20,429 bases of DNA from Rodentolepis nana. Lineage: Eukaryota > Platyhelminthes > Cestoda > Cyclophyllidea > Hymenolepididae. The first letter of the stretch is position 1. Every line of letters starts with the position of its first letter. The position numbers were made by a program, and so were the translations under genes. The DNA lies in assembly GCA_900617975.1 (NCBI GenBank), contig UZAE01013647.1, forward strand, positions 1 through 20,429, given 5' to 3'. Below, one piece after another: positions 1 through 8,600 of this stretch. The notes beneath the pieces are model-generated. The model worked only from the letters and a program-made list of their open reading frames with translations. It ran no database searches and was not told the origin of the DNA.

Positions 1-25
1 CCCGCCTCGACTTTTTACGACTTTG

Positions 26-39
26 ATATTCCTCCTCTC
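26..39. repeat. Target-site duplication, left copy (copy 1)
   Basis: ATATTCCTCCTCTC is repeated exactly at 314-327 on the other side of the element. The sequence is the host element's own, which shows a nested insertion. Confidence 0.92.
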
Positions 40-111
40 GGGGTGCGTGATAGACTTACCTCCACGTGGTGCACCCTGGGCAACGTATATTCACACGGCA
101 AAAAAGTCTAT
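40..111 (+). ncRNA. HDV-like self-cleaving ribozyme, copy 1
   Basis: The segment can be laid out helix by helix on the HDV double pseudoknot. P1 is 40-46 GGGGTGC paired with 71-77 GCACCCT: 7 bp, with the family's G.U wobble at the cleavage site. P2 is 50-57 ATAGACTT with 104-111 AAGTCTAT, a perfect 8 bp. P3 is 58-60 ACC with 68-70 GGT, closing the loop TCCACGT. P1.1 can form between the two Cs of that loop and G78-G79. The joiner is GGGCAA, followed by P4 (CGTAT with ACACG, one mismatch). G98-C99-AAA supplies the position of the catalytic cytosine (C75 in HDV). Cleavage would fall just before base 40, which is exactly the 5' end of the element set by the target-site duplication. This is the copy most likely to be active. 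Confidence 0.88.
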
Positions 112-313
112 TAACTGGCGAATGACTTCTGGCGCAGTACTCATCCTACCTTTTCTCTAATTTCATGTCTGTCTCTTTACATCTCTAAATCACTCTTATG
201 TTCTCCACCCCTCGACTTTCTGTTACTTTGATGTTCCTTCCCATCTGTAAAGCCTGAAGTCAGCTAAAGGGCTAATGATAACTATCAAAACGCCTGCCAT
301 TTGAAATAAATAA
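40..313 (+). mobile_element. Short non-autonomous retroelement, copy 1 (HDV-like ribozyme head, LINE-type tail)
   Basis: This 274-bp element begins GGGGTGCGTGATAG and ends in AAATAAATAA. A perfect 14-bp target-site duplication, ATATTCCTCCTCTC, flanks it at 26-39 and 314-327. Order of parts: HDV-like ribozyme (40-111), pyrimidine-rich middle, then the conserved tail from about 251 with hairpin TGATA-AC-TATCA at 276-287. Compared with copies 2 and 3 it lacks a block of about 45 bp before GCAGTACTCATCC. It encodes no protein of note and has no clear tRNA-type A or B box, so it is not a typical Pol III SINE. It most resembles an internally deleted or composite LINE derivative moved by the partner LINE. 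Confidence 0.9.
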
Positions 314-327
314 ATATTCCTCCTCTC
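314..327. repeat. Target-site duplication, right copy (copy 1)
   Basis: Exact 14-bp match to 26-39. Just after it the older element resumes with TGTGAAGCCCG. Confidence 0.92.
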
Positions 328-394
328 TGTGAAGCCCGAAGTCAACTAAAGGGCTAGTGATAACTATCATTAAGCCAACCATTTGATATTAATT

Positions 395-2859
395 TTTAAG
401 ACATTTGGGGGGGGGCGTAATTATGTTCAAGCATGGTCTCTGATAATGATCTCACCACCCATCCATGTTCAACCTTCAATCAGTACCAGTTGCGGAAAAA
501 GGACGGCTAAAGTCCAACAAAATTAGCGAGCTGGTAGACTCATCTCTCTTCCCTCTTTTTCTAGCCCATTCAATTCCGCACCTTTTATTCAATAAACTCC
601 AATTATTCCACCTAGGCCACCTACACCCGCTAGTTATTACCAACTGGCTCATTCTCGACTTCTTTTGTCCACCTGAATTGTTCTATCATTTTACATCAGT
701 AGGAGGAGGCAAATATACCCCCCCCCTCCCACTGACTGCTAAGTATCTTCAAGCTTCCATTCTGACTTTTAGTGAGTTTAAATAAACACCTTCTCGTTCA
801 TTACTTTGAATTTTACTATCGCAAACAGTTAAAATATTTTCGGTGAGCTGCAGTGAGCTTCACTCTTAAAGACCAACCATTCAGACAAACTACTTTAGTG
901 ACATCTGGTCAATAAAACACCGATTACTTTGAATTGCTAAAAAATTAAAGAAAAGATAGTGGCTGAAAGACCTCGCATAGTAATAACAAAACAACCCTGC
1001 TATACATGTCAAGTACCCTTTATTTAAAAAAGGTTGAGTCGAGTTTGTAAAACAGCGGCTCTTCATGATACGAATACATGACCCAATGATTATCACGTGA
1101 ACTTATTGATATTAGTATTTTTAAAGGTAGTAATAGTTTATGAGCAACACAACTTTAGCATAACGAAAGCAGAGTCCTCGCGACCATATCCAGGACAACC
1201 AATCAACGGTCAGATCCAGTACGTGGTTATCATACCATAAAGTGTAAATTATGGTTAAGTCCTAATTCACTACATACAATTGCAAGTAAATGTGTTTCAC
1301 GTCATACGTCTGTTTCCTCATTGTCTTTTAGCTAATACTGGGAGTCTTTATAAACAATGGAGAATCTGCCATAGAGATTACTAAGAATAGTCAAGGCTTG
1401 TTAGTGTAGCAGCCAGCTACAAGTTAGAGTGCCGAATTGAGCATTGTAAGACTTTCAAGGGATAATTCAAACCGAGCTGAATTTTCGTCAACGCATTGAT
1501 GCAGACTACCCGTACGGAATTTATATCCTTCGAGTTGCCACTTGTTCAATCAAACTACTTTCCGCCATTCTGAACACCCTTAGTCTTAGAAGCCATACAG
1601 AGTAGACCTTCGCCTTGGTACTAAGATAGTGATTTAATCTAGCGTCTTGTGTAAGAATCATCTGAAAAGGACGTGTGAGATCTAGAATTTAATAATACAA
1701 TCAAGCAAACCGCCCCATGAATAGGTTTAATATCCATATCTTTATAAAGTTTGCTTGTGTTTATGTCGGTTATTGTAATTAAGAGGGAATTCCCATAAAA
1801 TGCTGATTACAAAATCACCATTTGCTTATTTGTTCATTTATAACAAACCCACCATTTTCGAGTACTCCCAGGCGTTATTTTTCTACTCAATTTTCACGCA
1901 CCTCTTCAATGTGCACAAGCGCACAATCCTACCGTAAGCCACCAAGCGCGTTGTTAGTGAGGAATGGAGGGTGACTGAGATAGCGACCTCGTTTGCCAAC
2001 ACAGCAACACTTACCAACACGCAGACAAACTGGAGTGACTCGAAACATTCCTAAGCTCCTCACAACGTTAAACTAACAATGTTGAGCAATCGGATAGCAG
2101 ATTGCAAACGAGATCCATTGATTCACTTCCCTTCTCCAAAGGATATATCTAATCTTTTAGAAGACAAAGATCAGGTTCATCTTCTCTATAAGCCTCATTA
2201 AAATTGCTTAAAATAGTCTTATTGTAACTACTAGATTTCGCATACAGCCTTACAAGATTACACTGATAGACGTGCAATATTATACCAGTCGCTATCTACC
2301 ATAAGTTAAAATTTAAAGTCAAGATCACATTTGAGATAACCTAAAGTATGCATATCCTAGACCTCAACACAATTTAATCCCACTTTAATCGAAGCTCACA
2401 CGGCAGGTCAAGTCCAGTTTAAGCGGCTCTTCAATTATGCCACTCCCTATTTTGTTACTGCAGAACAGGACATCCAATGCCCCCCCCCCCTCCCCAAAAA
2501 AAGGACCTTGGCAGTTTAATTTTTAGTTGACTTTTGCCACTTAATAGGTGCAGAAACGTGAGGAACCGACGGTATGGCCGTTGTTAATCATTCCCTATGT
2601 TCCATCCCTCTCTAACTTTCCACACCGTAGCGCATTCAATACCTTTCTTGTTCCGTCTCCTTTCTATCTTGTTAGTGGTGAAGTTGACGATATTTAGAAA
2701 ATATGTCTCAGTATTATCTTGGTGGCTTTTAAGTTGTAGTCCTATTGTATACGGACATTGAGTAAAATACTCCACTACCTTCATGTCGAATACAGTGTAA
2801 TGCAATATAGAATGCCATTGGTATGCAGTATCATCACAATGACTCCCAAGACAATTAAA
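395..2859. other. Non-coding stretch with no recognised gene
   Basis: Only short open frames occur here (for example 465-785 plus and 890-1096 minus). Their products are low-complexity and unlike any family I know. Homopolymer runs are G9 at 407-415, C9 at 718-726 and C11 at 2480-2490. I found no tRNA, rRNA or further transposon remnant. Confidence 0.6.
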
Positions 2860-2943
2860 CACTTTGATGTTCCTCTTCCTTTCTGTGAAGCCCGAAGTCA
2901 ACTATAGGGCTAATGATACCCATCTAATGTCACCATAACTGCC
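2860..2943 (+). mobile_element. Short-retroelement tail fragment, 5'-truncated and decayed
   Basis: CACTTTGATGTTCCTC followed by CTGTGAAGCCCGAAGTCAAC and GGGCTAATGATA matches the last part of the short retroelement family. The final segment (CCCATCTAATGTCACC) has diverged and the AAATAAAT end is lost. No target-site duplication could be found. The ribozyme part is absent, so the copy is either 5'-truncated at insertion or eroded. Confidence 0.75.
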
Positions 2944-4343
2944 GAAAAAATCACGAATGGGCCACTACTCCATGACTTTTAACTGGCCAGACATGAACAC
3001 ATTTGCACTATCAAAGGAGCATACTCTATCGGTTGTACTGCTATATTGATGGCAGACAAGTATCACTCCCAGATCGGAATGTGGCTGCTGACCCACCTGT
3101 ACAAAGCAGTCTTGAACGCAGCCCAGGATTTTATAGTATTGACAGTCAAAAAAAAACTAAAGCTATATATATAACAGCTCATAGCTGAAATAGTACGTAT
3201 AACACACAATAACCCCAACCCCAAATGCCAATAATTTTTTGCAAAAAAAAGTAGCATTGCATATTGCAAAAAAATGCAATTTATTCAATGCAAAACTTGA
3301 GAATATACATATAAAAACTAGAGGGCTGAGATTGCTACTTTGAAGGTGTTTCCATGGTGTTCTGGTCTACAAAAGAAGAAAGATTAAAATATGTTAGGAA
3401 GCCTACACGAACACACACACACACACCCCTTGGCATGTAAAATCTCACCCATGCAACACCTACAAAGGCCATTATAGACTAATCAAGCGATCGATCCCCT
3501 ATTACATATCAAGTCTTAAATGGTAACATTTAATTTTTTCGTGTCACAAGTCTTCTACAACCTGAGGTGGGGATAGCAACTAAGCCGTTATACAAAAAAA
3601 ATGAAGCTTAGCAATTCTGGCAAAGAAAACGTTCAAATTTCACCATGATAAATTCTAACACCACTTGACTTGAATAGAGGCAAAGCTTCCAGAATCCGTT
3701 CTAATGGAACTTGAATTCTAAAATTCCATCTTGTTCATTGGGATGAATCAATGCGGTTAGCCAACCAAACCACTGAGTTTGTCTAGGTTGATGTCCAATT
3801 TAACCACTACGCCATTTTTTGACACCAACGATTACAGCTAAGGCGATGGATATGACCTCATGAACCTTTTTCAGAAAGGAAACTAGACAAAGGTTCATAG
3901 GTAATCCCAATAGAGATAATTAATTATTAACAATTCTGCCAAGTTTCCCTAGAAGATATGAAGACACAACAGCACAAAGAAGAATCAAATATTCTCGATT
4001 ACCAAGCGGAATGAATAACATTCTGTGAAAGGAGAGCAGAGTTTTACAGATAAACAACCTTCATTTATGAAATATTAGCTATTTTTCACTCACCATGCAG
4101 TGATATTCAAAAAAGTGAAAGGAAACCAATCCCCAAATTTGTGCTTCCGTGTCTGAGCCATTGCACTGTAGCCATGGCGCAAGTCTATTGTGTCTATAGC
4201 TGTATACTGTTGTAGAAGTGGTGATATAGATTTATTTAACGAGCTACTAGGTCTAATGATCTGCTTTCCGTTTCGATAAGAGATAGCGAAGGCAAAAAAT
4301 GCATCGGCCTAGCAGTAGTAAAGTCCGAAGACTAGTAGTATTT
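2944..4343. other. Non-coding stretch with an (AC)n microsatellite
   Basis: No credible coding frame was found. A dinucleotide repeat (AC)8 lies at 3411-3426. A-rich DNA with repeated TTGCA words lies at about 3230-3295. Nothing else was recognised. Confidence 0.55.
3411..3426. repeat. (AC)8 microsatellite
   Basis: Dinucleotide run followed by CCCTTGG. It lies in otherwise featureless DNA. Confidence 0.9.
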
Positions 4344-4353
4344 ATTTCAAGTG
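4344..4353. repeat. Target-site duplication, left copy (copy 2)
   Basis: ATTTCAAGTG is repeated exactly at 4655-4664. Confidence 0.9.
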
Positions 4354-4654
4354 AATGGGGTGTGCGATGGACTTACCTCCACGTGGTGCACCCTGGGCAA
4401 CGTATACTAATACGGCAAAAATTCTGACCTCAAACTACCATCACCCCACTGTATGTCATATTCGACCACTTTCCCAGTACTCATCTTACCTTTTCTCTGC
4501 CTTTGTGTCTTTCACATCTGTTAATCATTATTCTGCCCCCCCCCCCTCTCCTGACTTTTTGTCACTTTGATATTCCTCCACCTCTCTGTGAAGCCTGAAG
4601 TCAGCTAAAGGGCTAATAATGACTATCAAAACGCCTGCCGTTTGAGATAAATAA
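4354..4654 (+). mobile_element. Short non-autonomous retroelement, copy 2
   Basis: This element is about 301 bp, flanked by the perfect 10-bp duplication ATTTCAAGTG at 4344-4353 and 4655-4664. Three bases (AAT) lie between the left duplication and the GGGG start. They may be non-templated bases or a mutated longer duplication. The ribozyme head is at 4357-4428, followed by a C11 run at 4536-4546 and the LINE-like tail from about 4590 ending AGATAAATAA. Compared with copy 3 it lacks about 20 bp just after the ribozyme, which removes part of P2. It lies downstream of the RanBP3 gene's stop codon, in the opposite orientation. Confidence 0.9.
4357..4428 (+). ncRNA. HDV-like ribozyme, copy 2 (probably inactive: P2 broken)
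   Basis: P1 pairs 4357-4363 GGGGTGT with 4388-4394 GCACCCT, with wobbles at both ends. P3 is ACC/GGT around loop TCCACGT (4378-4384). The joiner GGGCAA is intact, and P4 is CGTAT/ATACG around ACTA. The candidate catalytic C is 4416. The 3' strand of P2 has decayed: AATTC stands where AAGTC is needed to pair with GACTT, and the sequence beyond is deleted. The catalytic core is preserved but the fold is weakened. Confidence 0.75.
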
Positions 4655-4664
4655 ATTTCAAGTG
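4655..4664. repeat. Target-site duplication, right copy (copy 2)
   Basis: Exact match to 4344-4353, directly after the AAATAA-type tail. Confidence 0.9.
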
Positions 4665-5035
4665 CCTTTTTTGCTAATCTTTTAAACGGTTTAAAAAATA
4701 AATCTCTGATGGGAGGGCAGTAAGAAACATAGTTTTCATTTTGTCTCAGGATGAGCAACGGCCACCAACTTAACCAGTATGCAAGAACACGTGTTTCAGA
4801 CAGCTTGTCATTTAGTGGGGTTAATGACTGTGTCATCGATCTAGCAGTGATTTGACACAAATGCTGTTCATTTATCTACAGTCTCCATTGGGCTAATAAG
4901 CCGCCTTGAGTAAATGCACTTCTATCTTTTCTCTCTACCCCCCGGTCTGGTTAGAGTGTAGACCGGCAAAATATAGGGAGCAAATAGATTATAGCGTTTC
5001 AATAGTGCAGAAGAGGACATACTTTACAAAAAAAT
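4665..5035. other. Flank downstream of the RanBP3-like gene
   Basis: This interval follows the RanBP3 stop codon on the minus strand. I saw no AATAAA or ATTAAA on that strand here, so the poly(A) site is unplaced or a further exon exists. A minus-strand open frame at 4860-4528 runs into the antisense of copy 2 and is not credible as a gene. Confidence 0.5.
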
Positions 5036-5667
5036 CTACCGACAAGACGTATCGACTTTAGACATGCTAATGTGGAAATAAAACTCGCCTTCACATTCCT
5101 TGAGCAGACCAATCGCTGTTAAGAAGTGCCTCCCAACACGCATGAGTACCGATCGATATAATTTCTCCGCATCTCCCCTAGAGGTCAAAACGATCTGGCA
5201 GACTTTCCTACTACCCTCTTCAACATCAGAGTTACTACCATCGACGTCGGTGTTTTGAGGGGCTGTGTAGAATAATTGGAGCTCCTTCTCCCCGTTTAGA
5301 CAGAATGCGAGGCGTTCATTGACACTTGTGGTGACCTGCAACTCACCATTTCCACTGCTCACTTCGATGATTGAAGTTCCGCCCATTGGAAAGTCGACTA
5401 AATTCACTATCAGACTATTTAAAGGGTCTGAGGTGGCTACAATCTCAGTTTTTTTGTTGCAAGGATGCGAAGTGGAGGTGAGAATAACGCGTTCGCAGTG
5501 AAAGCTAAAGGCTGTCACTTCAGAGGAGTTTTTAGCCGATGTTGTGTTAATGGAAGTAGAGAGGGTACTGTTGTGATCGGTCTCCTTTCCTGTTGATACT
5601 TCTGATTGACGCGACTCATTATCTGATTCTGCATCGTCATTTTCAGACCGCGAGGAAAATGATACAT
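5036..5667 (-). CDS. RANBP3: RanBP3-like gene, last exon with a second PH/RanBD-like domain
   Basis: Residues 339-548. An acidic serine-rich start (VSFSSRSENDDAESDNES) leads to a domain whose pattern echoes the first Ran-binding domain: ELQVTTSVNERLAF aligns with the VVVNTRVWAEM strand, and VLTSRGDAEKLYRSVLMRV aligns with the closing helix. It lacks the usual TGEE and LND signatures. Stop TAG is at 5038-5036. A possible donor (GGTAGATT) overlaps the stop, so a further exon is possible but not needed. Confidence 0.78.
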
Positions 5668-8600
5668 CTAAAAGGAAAGAAGTTGAATATAATATAGTAA
5701 TATATAAAAAACGGGTTTATAAGTTGGAATCTATAACCCACAATACTTTTTTGGTGAAAGCTAATAGAACCAAGCGATTCTGATAAACTTCAATTGGCTG
5801 GAGGAAGGAATATTGGGATGAGCATAAATTTCTTTTTGACTATAAACGATTTATCAAATGGATAAAGATCTACTTATAGAAAAAAATACGAATCCGTCAA
5901 GCGTAAATCATCTCAAAATTTACAATACCAATTTAGACTAGAATTAGCGATATAAAAATGAAGGGATTGAAGGCAGACCAGTCTGAAGTCCAGTTCACTG
6001 ATTTCTTACACCACTCGAATTCCTCAAGCTTCACCCACCATTTTCTGCTTCCGTAAATTTAAATGAAAAACCGGATGATAATTTTAAATTTGAAAAAAAA
6101 GAATGCAAAATTTGCATCCCGTAAATTATTTCAGGCCTTGAGACTAGAAAATTGAGAACACGTGAAAAGAACACTACGCAATCCACTTAGCTAGAGAACT
6201 AGTCGTGGTGTATAAAAGCGATTTCATTAATCAGTAATAAGAATTCTCCGCTCCCCCCCCCCCCCCCCCCCCCCCCAAGAAAAAGGGAGAAAACGGAAGA
6301 AAAGTTAAATCGTTATAGGTGGTAAGAAAAACAGCTAGAAATATATATATATATTGGGTTGGCAACTAAGTCATTACCGTTTTTGTTGACGGATTCACTT
6401 TATACTTTCTTTTGTTTTGTTAACGTGGTCAGAGCATCTAACCTATATTTTTTCTTACTGTATGGGCTTCTAGGTTAATTAGTAAAAAATTTTTTTGTTT
6501 ACTTCTTTAGTTTTGTTTTTATCCCAATTTAAAAATGAAAGAACAGGACGTGCACTTCCCACACATTTTATTGTATTACTTCCGAAAAGGCAAGAACGCA
6601 TCGCAAGCACAAAAGAAGTTATGTGCCGTATATGGAGATGAAGCCTTACAAGAAAGGCAGTGTCAAAATTGGTTTGAAAGATTTCGTTCTGGTGATTTTT
6701 CACTCAAAAATTCACAACGATCTGGCCGCCCAGTCGAAGTGGATGAAACCCATATCAAGGCCATTATCGATTCAAATCGTCACAGCACAACACGAGATGA
6801 TATTGCAGAGAAGCTCAATGTGTCGCATACATGCATTGAAAATAAATGAAAAACCCTTGGTTATGTCAAGAAACTTGATTTATGGATCCCTCACCAGTTA
6901 AAGGAAATTCATTTGATGCAACGGATTAGCATCTGTGATTCGCCGCTACTGAAACGCAATGAGAATGATCCTTTTCCGAGGAAGAACCTAGTTACTGGCG
7001 ACGAAAAGTGGATAGTCTGTCAACAATGTTACTCGCAAGAGATCATGGGTGAAGCAAGATCAACCATCCCAAACAGTATGAAAAGCAGAGATTCACCAAA
7101 AAAGATTATGCTGTCAGTCTGGTGGGATCACAAAGGAATTTTGTATTTTGAACTCATGCCGCAGGACCAAACGATAAATTCAAATGTGTATGTTGAACAA
7201 CTCGAAAAACTGAAGGATGCAATTGAAGATAAGCGGCCAGCATTATCAAATCGGAAGGGTGTTGTTTTCCATCATGATAACACAAGGCCCCACACATCTT
7301 TGGTCACTCGGCAAAAATTATTGCAACTGGGTTGGGATGTTTTGTCACACCCACCATATAACCCTGACCTTGCGCCTTCGGATTACCATTTGTTTCGTTC
7401 CATGCAAAACTCTTTAAATGGTAAAATTGTTAACAACGCGGATGATGTCGGATCACACCTAATTCAGTTTTTTAATAGCAAAGACCAGACATTTTACGAA
7501 CGGGGAATTTTTACTCTGCCAGAACGATGGAAAAAGGTCATCGACAAGAACGGTCAATATCTAATTGAATAAAGTTATATTTTTAAACAAAAATTCCGAA
7601 TTCGCCTTCTTATTTGAAATCGGCAACGACTTAGTTGCCAATCTAATATATATATAATTCTTTGTAATTTAGAATGCTCGGTTTATATGCACCTCAGTCG
7701 GAGTAATAGCTCATCCAACTCTTATCATTGATTTTCCATTAACTGATAATTCAATTTACTGAAAAGGCGCATTTAATAGCAATTTCATCGTGACCGATTG
7801 GAAATAAAAGTGCGCGCTGCCTTTTTTCGAGCAAAAAGCTAAGAAGCGTGAGAAAAAAGTCATTCGTCAGCCAAAAAAAAGTTAAATTGATGTGAAAGTG
7901 CATGTGAAAAGAAACTCAGGAGGCGGTGAATTTCGGGAAAAGAACAGCCCGAAAGGAAAGAGTAATCTAATAATACAAACTAAGCTGCAGTCGCGGCATA
8001 AGAGGCTTATGAAAATAAAAGGAAAAGAAATTACTGGGCATGATTACAAAGGCTTGACTAGAGGGTAAAAAAATAGTTTGAACTACGAAGAAGACGCTTT
8101 GCCGTTGAAGGAGCAAAATAATTGGATAAAAGAAGCTTGAGGATTCGCATTAATAAACAGTAATCTGATATAGCTTGGATTCAACGCTTTACCATTTTCA
8201 CAGGAATTCAGGATCAAACAAGCACAAATGGTTCCAAAATACCAATACAAATAAGGCAACTTTCGGTGCGTGTAAAATTTTGAGACCTGAATAAAAACTA
8301 TTAATCACATCGAACTCTTTTTAAATTGTCAGGCTTTTAACAGATTACTATTAGTACCAGTAATACCAATGGAGAAGACCCACCTGATTCGGTGTCCAGC
8401 CCTAAAGACAACGACGAAAACACAGAGATACTGGGAAGCAAGAAGACAGTTAATGAACTGGTATTAACTGCTATATATGTACCCCCCCCCCCTCTACCCA
8501 TGGGGAAAGCTGAAGTCAAAGTTTAATGGCTAATGATAAATATCATAAAGCCTGCCATTTGAAAAAAAAATAATACCAGCAGCAGTAAAAAGTTCACGGT

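Larger units (their letters stand above)
1..394 (+). mobile_element. Older short-retroelement copy, 3' part, split by a nested younger copy
   Basis: Bases 1-39 match the pyrimidine-rich middle of the short retroelement family seen at 4354-4654 and 9658-9977. Bases 328-394 continue with the family's 3' tail (GTGAAGCCCGAAGTCA, then AAAGGGCTAGTGATAACTATCA). The two halves are separated by the copy at 40-313 and by the duplicated target at 314-327. Removing these restores the family consensus across the junction, so this copy was the insertion target. Its 5' end lies outside the window. The tail has decayed (CATTTGATATTAATTTTTAAG instead of the AAATAAAT ending), as expected of an older insertion. 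Confidence 0.85.
6354..7646 (+). mobile_element. mariner transposon (Tc1/mariner, DD34D), nearly intact
   Basis: This 1293-bp element is bounded by 26-bp terminal inverted repeats and flanked by TA on each side. It sits inside a (TA)n tract, so the target was a TA microsatellite. It carries one transposase frame of 345 codons broken by a single TGA. The length, the TTGGGTTGGCAACTAAGT-type end and the DD34D triad place it in the mariner family; from memory the ends look like the mellifera-type mariners of insects. The orientation is opposite to the host RanBP3 gene. Confidence 0.97.

Noticed and set aside
40..111. Hammerhead ribozyme in the head of the short element
   Set aside because: Hammerheads are common in flatworm retroelements, but the CTGANGA and GAAA core is missing. 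The helices and the GGGCAA joiner fit the HDV fold instead.
40..313. Classic tRNA-derived SINE
   Set aside because: No convincing A box or GTTCGA-type B box in the first 100 bases of any copy.
465..785. Plus-strand open frame of 106 codons
   Set aside because: Low-complexity hydrophobic product crossing a C9 run; no family and no gene context.
2584..2901. Minus-strand open frame of 105 codons
   Set aside because: Overlaps the retroelement tail fragment; the product looks random.
4528..4860. Minus-strand open frame of 110 codons
   Set aside because: Half of it is the antisense of short-element copy 2 and its C-run. There is no domain and no splice support.
6847..6849. TGA in the transposase read as Trp under an alternative code
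   Set aside because: Host genes in the window use standard codons with TGA as the cyclin D stop, and related transposases usually have Leu here. A simple nonsense mutation is enough.
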